Assembly (NCBI GenBank): GCA_033782935.1
Contig: JAWQEG010000132.1
Location: 558,001 to 622,000 of the forward strand
Origin: Petrolisthes cinctipes
Taxonomy: Eukaryota; Arthropoda; Malacostraca; Decapoda; Porcellanidae
Direction: 5' to 3'
Length of the DNA: 64,000 bases
Position 1 is the first letter of the stretch. Every line of letters begins with the position of its first letter. The notes under the pieces are model-generated. The model did no database searches, was not told where the DNA came from, and saw nothing but the letters and a program-made list of their open reading frames with translations. The translations under genes were made by a program, and so were the position numbers. Positions 1-13,361 of this stretch are shown one piece after another.

Positions 1-3000
1 TATCGATTTACAGCATGTTTTAGGCCTGTATTTTGAAAATACTCTAACACGGAGTAGGCATGTACAGATCGCTTTTGGGACCCAAAAATATCGAATATTC
101 GGGTGTTTTGAGTCTGAATTTGAGATATAAACGGGTACAGAAGATGCATGCACATATCGACTTAAAGCACCCAAAATATCGATTTTGAGCATGTTTTGGG
201 CCTGTATTTTTAAAATACTCTAACACGGAGTAGACACGTACAGATCGCTTTTGGGACACAAAAATATCGAATTTTTGGGTGTTTTGAGCCTGAATTTGAG
301 ATATAAACGGGTACAGAAAATTCATGCACATATCGACTTCGGTCACCTAAAATATCGATTTTTAGCATGTTCTGAGCCTCTATTTTGAAAACATTCTAGC
401 ACTGAGTAGGCATGTACAGATCGCTTCTGGGACCCAAAAATATTGAATTTTCGGGTGTTTTGAGTCTGAATTTGAGATATAACCGGGTACAGAGAATGCA
501 TACACATATTGACTTTGTGCACCTAAAATATCAATTTTCAGCATGTTTTGGGCCTGTATTTTAAAAACAATCTAACACGGAGTATGCAGGTACAGATCGC
601 TTCTGGGACACAAAAATATCGAATTTTCGGAGTTTTGAGCCTGAATTTGAGATATAAACGGGTACAGATGATGCATGCACATATAGACTTTTTGCACCTA
701 AAATATCGATTTTGAGCATGTTTTTGGTCTGTATCTTTTAAACATTCTAGCAAGAAGTAGGCATGTACAGATTGCTTCTGGGACCCAAAAATATCGAATT
801 TTTGAGTGTTTTGAACCTGAATTTGGAATATAGACGTGTACAGAAGATGCATACTCATATTGACTTTGTGCAGCTAAAATATCGATTTACTGCATGTTTA
901 AGGCCTGTATTTTGAAAATACTCTAACACGGAGTATGCATGTACAGATGGCTTTTGGGACCCAAAAATATCGAATAATCGGGTGTTTTGAGTCTGAATTT
1001 GAGATAAAAACGGGTACAAAAGATGCATGCACATATCGAATTTGGGCACCTAAAATATCGATTTTGAGCATGTTTTGGGCCTGTATTTTGAAAATACTCT
1101 AACACGGTATAGACATGTACAGATCGCTTCTGGGACACAAAAATATCGAATTTTTGGGTGTTTTGAGCCTGAATTTGAGATATAAACGGGTACAGAAGAT
1201 GCATGCACATATCGACTTTGGGCAGCTAAAATATCGATTTACTGCATGTTTTAGGCCTGTATTTTGAAAATACTCTAACACGGAGTATGCATGTACAGAT
1301 GGCTTTTGGGACCCAAAAATATCGAATAATCGGGTGTTTTGAGTCTGAATTTGAGATATAAACGGGTACAGAAGATGCATGCACATATCGACTTTGGGCA
1401 CCTAAAATATCGATTTTCATCATGTTTTGGGGCTGTATTTTGAAAATACTCTAACACGGTATAGACATGTACAGATCGCTTCTGGGACACAAAAATTTAG
1501 ATTTTTTGGGTGTTTTGAACCTGAATTAGGGATATACACGGGTACAGAAGATGCATACACATATTGACTTTGGCACCTAAAATATCTCTTTTCAGCATGT
1601 TTTAGGCCTATATTTTAAAAACACTTTAACACGGAGTATGCACGTACAGATCGCTTCTGGGACCCAAATAAATCGAATTTTCGGGGGTTTTGAGCCAGAA
1701 TTTGGGATATAACCGGGTACAGAGGATGCATGCACATATCGACTTTTTGCATCTAAAATATCGATTTTGAGCATGTTTTGGGTCTGTATCTTGAAAAACA
1801 TTCTAGCAACGAGTAGGCATGTACAGATCGCTTCTGGTACCCAAAAATATCGAATTTTCTGGTGTTTTGAACCTTAATTTGGGATATAGACGGGTACAGA
1901 AGATGCATACACATATTGACTTTGGGCACCTAAAATATCGATTTTTAGCATGTTTTGGGCCTGTATTTTTAAAATACTTTAACACGGAGTAGGCATGTAC
2001 AGATCGCTTCTGGGACACAAAAATATCGATTTTTGGGTGTTTTGAGCCTGAATTTGAGATATAAACGGGTACAGAAGATGCATGCACATATCGACTTTTT
2101 GCACCTAAAATATCGATTTTGAGCATGTTTTTGGTCTGTATCTTGAAAACTTTCTAGCAAGAAGTAGGCATGTACAGATTGCTTCTGGGACCCAAAAATA
2201 TCGAATTTTCGAGGGTTTTGAACCTGAATTTGGGATATAGACGGGTACAGAAGATGCATACACATATTGACTTTGGGCAGCTAAAATATCGATTTACTGC
2301 ATGTTTTAGGCCTGTATTTTGAAAATACTCTAACACGGAGTATGCATGTACAGATGGCTTTTGGGACCCAAAAATATCGAATAATCGGGTGTTTTGAGTC
2401 TGAATTTGAGATATAAACGGGTACAGAAGATGCATGCACATATCGACTTTGGGCACCTAAAATATCGATTTTCATCATGTTTTGGGCCTGTATTTTGAAA
2501 ATACTTTAACACGGTATAGACATGTGCAGATCGCTTCTGGGACACAAAAATTTCGATTTTTTGGGTGTTTTGAACCTGAATTAGGGATATACACGGGTAC
2601 AGAAGATGCATACACATATTGACTTTGGCACCTAAAATATCGATTTTCAGCATGTTTTTGGCCTATATTTTAAAAACACTTTAACACGGAGTATGCACGT
2701 ACAGATCGCTTCTGGGACCCAAATAAATCGAATTTTCGGGGGTTTTGAGCCAGAATTTGGAATATAACCGGGTACAGAAGATGCATGCACATATCGACTT
2801 TTTGCATCTAAAATATCGATTTTGAGCATGTTTTGGGTCTGAATCTTGAAAAACATTCTAGCAAGGAGTAGGCATGTACAGATCGCTTCTGGTACCCAAA
2901 AATATCGAATTTTCTGGTGTTTTGAACCTGAATTTGAGATATAGACGGGTACAGAAGATGCATACACATATTGACTTTGGGCACCTAAAATATAGATTTT

Positions 3001-3869
3001 TAGGATGTTTTGGGCCTGTATTTTGAAAATACTTTAACACAGAGTAGGCATGTACAGATCGCTTCTGGGACCGAAAAATATCGAATTTTCGGGTGTTTTG
3101 AGCCTGAATTAGAGATATAAACGGGTACAGAAGATGCATGCACATATCGAAAATGGGCACCTAAAATATCGATTTTGAGCATGTTTTGGGCCTGTATTTT
3201 TAAAATACTTTAACACGGAGTAGGCATGTACAGATCGCTTCTGGGACACAAAAATATCGATTTTTGGGTGTTTTGAGCCTGAATTTGAGATATAAACGGG
3301 TACAGAAGATGCATGCACATATCGACTTTGGACACCTAAAATATCGATTTATAGCATGTTTAGAGCCTATATTTTAAAAACATTCTAGCACTGAGTAGGC
3401 ATGTACAGATCGCTTTTGGAACCCAAAAATATTGAATTTTCGGGTGTTTTGAGCCTGAATTTGATATGTAAACAGGTAATGAAGATGAATGCACATATCG
3501 ACTCTTTGCACCTAAAATATCGATTTTGAGTATGTTTTGGGTCTGTATTGTGTAAATACTCTAACACGAAGTAGGCATGTACAGATCGCTTCAGGCACAC
3601 AAAAATATCGGATTTTTGGGTGTTTTGAGCCTGAATTTGAGATCTAAACGGGTACAGAAGATGCATGCACATATCGAATTTTTGAACCTAAAATATCGAT
3701 TTTAAAGCATGTTTTGGGTCTGTATCTTAAAACTTTCTAGCAAGAAGTAGGCATGTACAGATTGCTTCTGGGACCAAAAAATATCGAATTTTCGAGTGTT
3801 TTGAACCTGAATTTGGGATATAGACGGGTACAGAAGATGCATACACATATTGACTTTTTGCATCTAAAA
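1..3869 (+). repeat. 22-monomer higher-order repeat, reference copy
   Basis: This stretch of 22 monomers recurs as a block. Positions 1-2009 recur at 3870-5879 (offset 3,869-3,870). Positions 1 to about 3340 recur at 13362 to about 16700 (offset 13,361). The last part, about 2647-3869, recurs at 12145-13361. Block-specific variants travel together, such as CGACTTAAAGCACCC at about 160 and the TTGTGTAAATAC variant near 3550. The left boundary is only the window edge, so the true phase of the unit is unknown. Confidence 0.85.
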
Positions 3870-5879
3870 TATCGATTTACAGCATGTTTTAGGCCTGTAT
3901 TTTGAAAATACTCTAACACGGAGTAGGCATGTACAGATCGCTTTTGGGACCCAAAAATATCGAATATTCGGGTGTTTTGAGTCTGAATTTGAGATATAAA
4001 CGGGTACAGAAGATGCATGCACATATCGACTTAAAGCACCCAAAATATCGATTTTGAGCATGTTTTGGGCCTGTATTTTTTAAAATACTCTAACACGGAG
4101 TAGACACGTACAGATCGCTTTTGGGACACAAAAATATCGAATTTTTGGGTGTTTTGAGCCTGAATTTGAGATATAAACGGGTACAGAAAATTCATGCACA
4201 TATCGACTTCGGTCACCTAAAATATCGATTTTTAGCATGTTCTGAGCCTCTATTTTGAAAACATTCTAGCACTGAGTAGGCATATACAGATCGCTTCTGG
4301 GACCCAAAAATATTGAATTTTCGGGTGTTTTGAGTCTGAATTTGAGATATAACCGGGTACAGAGAATGCATACACATATTGACTTTGTGCACCTAAAATA
4401 TCAATTTTCAGCATGTTTTGGGCCTGTATTTTAAAAACAATCTAACACGGAGTATGCAGGTACAGATCGCTTCTGGGACACAAAAATATCGAATTTTCGG
4501 AGTTTTGAGCCTGAATTTGAGATATAAACGGGTACAGATGATGCATGCACATATAGACTTTTTGCACCTAAAATATCGATTTTGAGCATGTTTTTGGTCT
4601 GTATCTTTTAAACATTCTAGCAAGAAGTAGGCATGTACAGATTGCTTCTGGGACCCAAAAATATAGAATTTTTGAGTGTTTTGAACCTGAATTTGGAATA
4701 TAGACGTGTACAGAAGATGCATACTCATATTGACTTTGTGCAGCTAAAATATCGATTTACTGCATGTTTAAGGCCTGTATTTTGAAAATACTCTAACACG
4801 GAGTATGCATGTACAGATGGCTTTTGGGACCCAAAAATATCGAATAATCGGGTGTTTTGAGTCTGAATTTGAGATAAAAACGGGTACAAAAGATGCATGC
4901 ACATATCGAATTTGGGCACCTAAAATATCGATTTTGAGCATGTTTTGGGCCTGTATTTTGAAAATACTCTAACACGGTATAGACATGTACAGATCGCTTC
5001 TGGGACACAAAAATATCGAATTTTTGGGTGTTTTGAGCCTGAATTTGAGATATAAACGGGTACAGAAGATGCATGCACATATCGACTTTGGGCAGCTAAA
5101 ATATCGATTTACTGCATGTTTTAGGCCTGTATTTTGAAAATACTCTAACACGGAGTATGCATGTACAGATGGCTTTTGGGACCCAAAAATATCGAATAAT
5201 CGGGTGTTTTGAGTCTGAATTTGAGATATAAACGGGTACAGAAGATGCATGCACATATCGACTTTGGGCACCTAAAATATCGATTTTCATCATGTTTTGG
5301 GGCTGTATTTTGAAAATACTCTAACACGGTATAGACATGTACAGATCGCTTCTGGGACACAAAAATTTAGATTTTTTGGGTGTTTTGAACCTGAATTAGG
5401 GATATACACGGGTACAGAAGATGCATACACATATTGACTTTGGCACCTAAAATATCTCTTTTCAGCATGTTTTTGGCCTATATTTTAAAAACACTTTAAC
5501 ACGGAGTATGCACGTACAGATCGCTTCTGGGACCCAAATAAATCGAATTTTCGGGGGTTTTGAGCCAGAATTTGGGATATAACCGGGTACAGAGGATGCA
5601 TGCACATATCGACTTTTTGCATCTAAAATATCGATTTTGAGCATGTTTTGGGTCTGTATCTTGAAAAACATTCTAGCAACGAGTAGGCATGTACAGATCG
5701 CTTCTGGTACCCAAAAATATCGAATTTTCTGGTGTTTTGAACCTTAATTTGGGATATAGACGGGTACAGAAGATGCATACACATATTGACTTTGGGCACC
5801 TAAAATATCGATTTTTAGCATGTTTTGGGCCTGTATTTTTAAAATACTTTAACACGGAGTAGGCATGTACAGATCGCTT
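3870..5879 (+). repeat. 22-mer higher-order repeat, second copy, cut short
   Basis: This follows positions 1-2009 almost base for base. One exception is a single-base insertion in a T run near 4081, which shifts the offset from 3,869 to 3,870. Near 5875 the sequence stops following about 2009 and instead follows about 3411 (offset 2,464, 14 monomers). Eight monomers of the parent unit are therefore missing, with the 176-bp register kept. Confidence 0.8.
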
Positions 5880-8800
5880 TTGGAACCCAAAAATATTGAA
5901 TTTTCGGGTGTTTTGAGCCTGAATTTGATATGTAAACAGGTAATGAAGATGAATGCACATATCGACTCTTTGCACCTAAAATATCGATTTTGAGTATGTT
6001 TTGGGTCTGTATTGTGTAAATACTCTAACACGAAGTAGGCATGTACAGATCGCTTCTGGGACACAAAAATATAGATTTTTGGGTGTTTTGAGCCTGAATT
6101 TGAGATATAAACGGGTACAGAAGATGCATGCACATATCGACTTTGGACACCTAAAATATCGATTTTGAGCATGTTTTGGGTCTGTATCTTGAAAAACATT
6201 CTAGCAAGGAGTAGGCATGTACAGATCGCTTCTGGGACCCAAAAATATAGAATTTTCTGGTGTTTTGAACCTGAATTTGGGATATAGACGGGTACAGAAG
6301 ATGCATACACATATCGACTTTGGGCACCCAAAATGTCGATTTTTAGCATGTTTTGGGCTTGAATTTTAAAAGTACTCTAACACGGAGTAGGCATGCACAG
6401 ATCGCTTCTAGGACCCAAAAATATCGAATTTTCGGAGTTTTGAGCCTGAATTTGAGATATAAACGGGTACAGAAGATGCATGCACATATCGAATTTTTTA
6501 ACCTAAAATATCGATTTTAAAGCATGTTTTAGGTCTGTATCTTAAAAATTTCTAGCAAGAAGTATGCATGTACAGATTGCTTCTGGGACCAAAAAATATC
6601 GAATTTTCGAGTGTTTTGAACCTGAATTTGGGATATAGACGGGTACAGAAGATGCATACACATATTGACTTTGGGCAGCTAAAATATTGATTTACAGCAT
6701 GTTTTAGGCCTGTATTTTGAAAATACTCTAACACGGAGTAGGCATGTACAGATGGCATTTGGGACTCAAAAATATCGAATATTCGGGTGTTTTGAGTCTG
6801 AATTTGAGATATAAACGGGAACAGAAGATGCATGCACATATCGACTTAAAGCACCCAAAATATCGATTTTGAGCATGTTTTGGGCCTGTATTTTTAAAAT
6901 ACTCTAACACGGAGTAGACACGTACAGATCTATTTTGGGACACAAAAATATCGAATTTTCGGGTGTTTTGAGCTTGAATTTGAGATATAAACGGGTACAG
7001 AATACGCATGCACATATCGAAAATGGGCACCTAAAATATCGATTTTTAGCATGTTTTGGGCTTGAATTTTAAAAGTACTCTAACACGGAGTAGGCATGCA
7101 CAGATCGCTTCTGGGACCCAAAAATATCGAATTTTCGGGTGTTTTGAGCCTGAATTTGAGATATAAACGGGTACAAAAGATGCATGCACATATCGACTAT
7201 GGGCAGCTAAAATATCGATTTTCAGCATGTTTTTGGCATGTATTTTGAAAATACTCAAACACGGAGTAGGCATATACAGATCGCTTCTGGGAACCAAAAA
7301 TATCGAATTTTCGGGCGTTTTGAGCCTAAATTTGAGATATAAACGGATACAGAACATGCATGCACATATTGACTTTGGGCCCCCAAAATATCGATTTTTA
7401 GCATGTTCTGAGCCACTATTTTAAAAACATTCTAGCACTGAGTAGGCATGTACAGATCGCTTCTGGGACCCAAAAATATTGAATTTTCGGGTGTTTTGAG
7501 CCTGAATTTGAGATATAACCGGGTACAGAGAATGCATACACATATTGACTTTGTGCACCTAAAATATCAATTTTCAGCATGTTTTGGGCCTGTATTTTAA
7601 AAACACTCTTACACAGAGTATGCATGTACCGATCGCTTCTGGGACACAAAAATATCGAATTTTCGGAGTTTTGATCCTGAATTTGAGATATAAACGGGTA
7701 CAGAAGATGCATGCACATATCGAATTTTTGAACCTAAAATATCGATTTTAAAGCATGTTTTGGGTCTGTATCTTAAAACTTTCCAGCAAGAAGTAGGCAT
7801 GTACAGATTGCTTCTGGGACCCAAAAATATCGAATTTTCGAGTGTTTTAAACCTGAATTTGGGATGTAAACGGGTACAGAAGATGCATACACATATTGAC
7901 TTTGGGCAGCTAAAATATCGATTTACAGCATGTTTTAGGCCTTTATTTTGAAAATACTCTAACACGGAGTATGCATGTACAGATGGCTTTTAGGACCCAA
8001 AAATATCGAATAATCGGGTGTTTTGAGTCTGAATTTGAGATATAAACGGGTACAGAAGATGCATGCACATATCGACTTCGGGCACCTAAAATATCGATTT
8101 TTAGCATGTTCTGAGCCTCTATTTTGAAAACATTCTAGCACTGAGTAGGCATGTACAGATCGCTTCTGGGACCCAAAAATATTGAATTTTCGGGTGTTTT
8201 GAGCCTGAATTTGATATGTAAACAGGTAATGAAGATGAATGAACATATCGACTCTTTGCACCAAAAATATCGATTTTGAGCATGTTTTGGGTCTGTATTG
8301 TGTAAATACTCTAACACGGAGTAGGCATGTACAGATCGCTTCAGGCACACAAAAATATCGGATTTTTGGGTGTTTTGAGCCTGAATTTGAGATATAAACG
8401 GGTACAGAAGATGAATGCACATATCGACTTTGGGCACCCAAAATGTCGATTTTTAGTATGTTTTGGGCCTGTATTTTGAAAATACTTTAAGACTGAGTAG
8501 GCATGTACAGATCGCTTAAGGGACCCAAAAATATCGAATTTTCTGGTGTTTTGAGCCTGAATTTGAGATATAAACGGGTACAGAAAACGCATGCACATAT
8601 CGAAAATGGGCACCTAAAATATCGATTTTTAGCATGTTTTGGGCATGTATTTTGAAAATACTCAAACACGGAGTAGGCATATACAGATCGCTTCTGGGAC
8701 CCAAAAATATCAAATTTTCGGGTGTTTTGAGCCTAAATTTGAGATATAAACGGATACAGAACATGCATGCACATATTGACTTTTGGCCCCCAAAATATCG

Positions 8801-10737
8801 ATTTTTAGCATGTTCTGAGCCACTATTTTAAAAACATTCTAGCACTGAGTAGGCATGTACAGATCGCTTCTGGGACCCAAAAATATTGAATTTTTGGGTG
8901 TTTTGAGCCTGAATTTGAGATATAACCGGGTACAGAGAATGCATAGACATATTGACTTTGTGCACCTAAAATATCAATTTTCAGCATGTTTTAGGCCTGT
9001 ATTTTGAAAATACTCTAACACGGAGTAGGCATGTACAGATCGCTTTTGGGACCCAAAAATATCGAATATTCGGGTGTTTTGAGTCTGAATTTGAGATATA
9101 AACGGGTACAGAAGATGCATGCACATATCGACTTAAAGCACCCAAAATATCGATTTTGAGCATGTTTTGGGCCTGTATTTTTAAAATACTCTAACACGGA
9201 GTAGACACGGACAGATCGCTTTTGGGACACAAAAATATTGAATTTTCGGGTGTTTTGAGCCTGAATTTGAGATATAACCGGGTACAGAAAATGGATACAC
9301 ATATTGACTTTGTGCACCTAAAATATCAATTTTCAGCATGTTTTGGACCTGTATGTTAAAAACACTCTAACACGGAGTATGCAGGTACAGATCGCTTCTG
9401 GGACACAAAAATATCGAATTTTCGGAGTTTTGGGCCTGAATTTGAGATATAAACGGGTACAGAAGATGTTTGCACATATAGACTTTTTGCACCTAAAATA
9501 TCGATTTTGAGCATGTTTTTGGTCTGTATCTTGAAAACATTCTAGCAAGAAGTAGGCATGTACAGATTGCTTCTGGGACCCAAAAATATCGAATTTTCGA
9601 GTGTTTTGAACCTGAATTTGGAATATAGACGTGTACAGAAGATGCATACACATATTGACTTTGTGCAGCTAAAATATCGATCTACTGCATGTTTTAGGCC
9701 TGTATTTTGAAAATATTCTAACACGGAGTAAGCATGTACAGATGGCTTTTGGGACATAAAAATATCGAATAATCGGGTGTTTTCAATCTGAATTTGAGAT
9801 AAAAACGGGTACAGAAGATGCATGTACATATCGACTATGGGCAGCTAAAATATCGATTTTCGGCATTTTTTGGGCATGTATTTTGAAAATACTCAAACAC
9901 GGAGTAGGCATATACAGATCGCTTCTGGGACCCAAAAATATCGAATTTTCGGGTGTTTTGAGCCTAAATTTGAGATATAAACGGGTACAGAACATGCATG
10001 CACATATTGACTTTGGGCACCCAAAATATCGATTTTTAGCATGTTCGGAGCTTCTATTTTAAAAACATTCTAGCACTGAGTAGGCATGTACAGATCGCTT
10101 CTGGGACCCAAAAATATTGAATTTTCGGGTGTTTTGAGCCTGAATTTGAGATATAACCGGGTACAGAGAATGCATACACACATTGACTTTGTGCACATAA
10201 AATATCAATATTTAGCATGTTTTGGGCCTGTATTTTAAAAACACTCTAACACAGAGTATGCATGTACAGATCGCTTCTGGGACACAAAAATATCGAATTT
10301 TCGGAGTTTTGAGCCTGAATTTGAGATATAAACGGGTACAGAAGATTCATGCACATATCGAATTTTTGAACCTAAAATATCGATTTTAAAGCATGTTTTG
10401 GGTCTGTATCTTAAAACTTTCTAGCAAGAAGTAGGCATGTACAGATTGCTTCTGGGACCAAAAAATATCGAATTTTCGATTTTTTGAACCTGAATTTGGG
10501 ATATAGACGGGTACAGAAGATGCATACACATATTGACTTTGGGCAGCTAAAATATCGATTTACAGCATGTTTTAGGCCTGTATTTTGAAAATACTCTAAC
10601 ACGGAGTAGGCATGTACAAATCGCTTCTGGGACCCAAAAATATTGAATTTTCGGGTGTTTTGAGCCTGAATTTGAGATATAACCGGGTACAGAGAATGCA
10701 TACACATATTGACTTTGTGCACCTAAAATATCAATTT
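5875..10737 (+). repeat. Mosaic of 22-mer-derived monomers
   Basis: Pure satellite, but the order of monomer variants follows no single neighbouring unit. Positions 5875-6055 match 3411-3591. A second switch near 6056 leads into other variants. About 7227-7580 is repeated at 8634-8985 (offset 1,407, eight monomers), sharing the uncommon CGGATACAGAACATG form at about 7344 and 8751. About 8990-9200 resembles the first 210 bases of the window, including the CTTAAAGCACCC marker. This looks like repeated in-register exchange between copies. Confidence 0.7.
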
Positions 10738-12139
10738 TCAGCATGTTTTGGGCCTGTATTTTAAAAACAATCTAACACGGAGTATGCAGGTACAGATCGC
10801 TTCTGGGACACAAAAATATCGAATTTTGGGAGTTTTGAGCCTGAATTTGAGATATAAACGGGTACAGATGATGCATGCACATATAGACTTTTTGCACCTA
10901 AAATATCGATTTTGAGCATGTTTTTGGTCTGTATCTTTTAAACATTCTAGCAAGAAGTAGGCATGTACAGATTGCTTCTGGGACCCAAAAATATCGAATT
11001 TTCGAGTGTTTTGAACCTGAATTTGGAATATAGACGTGTACAGAAGATGCATACTCATATTGACTTTGGGCAGCTAAAATATCGATTTACTGCATGTTTA
11101 AGGCCTGTATTTTGAAAATACTCTAACACGGAGAATGCATGTACAGATGGCTTTTGGGACCCAAAAATATCGAATAATCGGGTGTTTTGAGTCTGAATTT
11201 GAGATATAAATGGGTACAAAAGATGCATGCACATATCGAATTTGGGCACCTAAAATATCGATTTTGAGCATGTTTTGGGCCTGTATTTTGAAAATACTCT
11301 AACACGGTATAGACATGTACAGATCGCTTCTGGGACACAAAAATATCGAATTTTTGGGTGTTTTGAGCCTGAATTTGAGATATAAACGGGTACAGAAGAT
11401 GCATGCACATATCGACTTCGGGCACCTAAAATATCGATTTTTAGCATGTTCTGAGCCTCTATTTTGAAAACATTCTAGCACTGGTTAGGCATGTACAGAT
11501 CGCTTCTGGGACCCAAAAATATTGAATTTTCGGGTGTTTTGAGCCTGAATTTGAGATATAACCGGGTACAGAGAATGCATACACATATTGACTTTGTGCA
11601 CCTAAAATATCGATTTTGAGCATGTTTTGGGCCTATATTTTAAAAAACACTCTAACACGGAGTATGCATGTACAGATCGCTTCTGGGACACAAAAATATC
11701 GAATTTTCAGAGTTTTGAGCCTGAATTTGAGATATAAACGGGTACAGAAGATGCATGCACATATCGACTTTTTACACCTAAAATATCGATTTTGAGCATG
11801 TTTTTGGTCTGTATCTTGAAAACTTTCTAGCAAGAAGTAGGCATGTACAGATTGCTTCTGGGACCCAAAAATGTCGAGTTTTCGAGGGTTTTGAACCTGA
11901 ATTTGGGATATAGACGGGTACAGAAGATGCATACACATATTGACTTTGGGCAGCTAAAATATCGATTTACTGCATGTTTTAGGCCTGTATTTTGAAAATA
12001 CTCTAACACGGAGTATGCATGTACAGATGGCTTTTAGGACCCAAAAATATCGAATAATCGGGTGTTTTGAGTCTGAATTTGAGATATAAACTTGTACAGA
12101 AGATGCATGCACATATCGACTTTGGGCACCTAAAATATC
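10738..12139 (+). repeat. Mosaic block joining 22-mer and 33-mer monomer sets
   Basis: About 10738-11416 follows 538-1217 (offset 10,200, 58 monomers). From there to about 11800 the closest match I see is about 20910-21290 of the 33-mer unit. About 11830-12144 follows 2157-2471 (offset 9,673, 55 monomers). The 22-mer and 33-mer organisations therefore draw on the same pool of monomer variants. Confidence 0.65.
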
Positions 12140-13361
12140 GATTTTCAGCATGTTTTGGGCCTATATTTTAAAAACACTTTAACACGGAGTATGCACGTAC
12201 AGATTGCATCTGGGACCCAAATAAATCGAATTTTCGGGGGTTTTGAGCCAGAATTTGGGATATAACCGGGTACAGAGGATGCATGCACATATCGACATTT
12301 TGCACCTAAAATATCGATTTTGAGCATGTTTTGGGTCTGTATCTTGAAAAACATTCTAGCAAGGAGTAGGCATGTACAGATCGCTTCTGGTACCCAAAGA
12401 TATCGAATTTTCTGGTGTTTTGAACCTGAATTTGGGATATAGACGGGTACAGAAGATGCATACACATACTTTGGGCACCTAAAATATAGATTTTTAGCAT
12501 GTTTTGGGCCTGTATTTTGAAAATACTTTAACACAGAGTAGGCATGTACAGATCGCTTCTGGGACCGAAAAATATCGAATTTTCGAGGGTTTTGAACCTG
12601 AATTTGAGATATACGGGTACAGAAGATGCATGCACATATCGAAAATGGGCACCTAAAATATCGATTTTGAGCATGTTTTGGGCCTGTATTTTTAAAATAC
12701 TTTAACACGGAGTAGGCATGTACAGATCGCTTCTGGGACACAAAAATATCGATTTTTGGGTGTTTTGAGCCTGAATTTGAGATATAAACGGGTACAGAAG
12801 ATGCATGCACATATCGACTTTGGACACCTAAAATATCGATTTATAGCATGTTTAGAGCCTATATTTTAAAAACATTCTAGCACTGAGTAGGCATGTACAG
12901 ATCGCTTTTGGAACCCAAAAATATTGAATTTTCGGGTGTTTTGAGCCTGAATTTGATATGTAAACAGGTAATGAAGATGAATGCACATATCGACTCTTTG
13001 CACCTAAAATATCGATTTTGAGTATGTTTTGGGTCTGTATTGTGTAAATACTCTAACACGAAGTAGGCATGTACAGATCGCTTCAGGCACACAAAAATAT
13101 CGGATTTTTGGGTGTTTTGAGCCTGAATTTGAGATCTAAACGGGTACAGAAGATGCATGCACATATCGAATTTTTGAACCTAAAATATCGATTTTAAAGC
13201 ATGTTTTGGGTCTGTATCTTAAAACTTTCTAGCAAGAAGTAGGCATGTACAGATTGCTTCTGGGACCAAAAAATATCGAATTTTCGAGTGTTTTGAACCT
13301 GAATTTGGGATATAGACGGGTACAGAAGATGCATACACATATTGACTTTTTGCATCTAAAA
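12140..13361 (+). repeat. 22-mer higher-order repeat, terminal part with small deletions
   Basis: This follows about 2647-3869. The offset changes from 9,673 to 9,498 at the left edge, so one monomer (about 2472-2646) is missing relative to the reference copy. Two further small deletions reduce the offset to 9,492: four bases near 12467 (CACATACTTTGGG instead of CACATATTGACTTTGGG) and two bases near 12613 (GATATACGGG instead of GATATAAACGGG). Confidence 0.75.

Noticed and set aside
7227..7424. Recurrent 61-67 codon plus-strand frames (for example 7227, 7760, 8634 and 19884) as small genes
   Set aside because: They recur wherever particular monomer variants occur and simply read across one satellite unit. 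No independent coding signal.
12145..12810. 221-codon minus-strand frame as a gene
   Set aside because: It is open only because of the 4-bp and 2-bp deletions near 12467 and 12613, which shift frame relative to other copies. This is satellite sequence.
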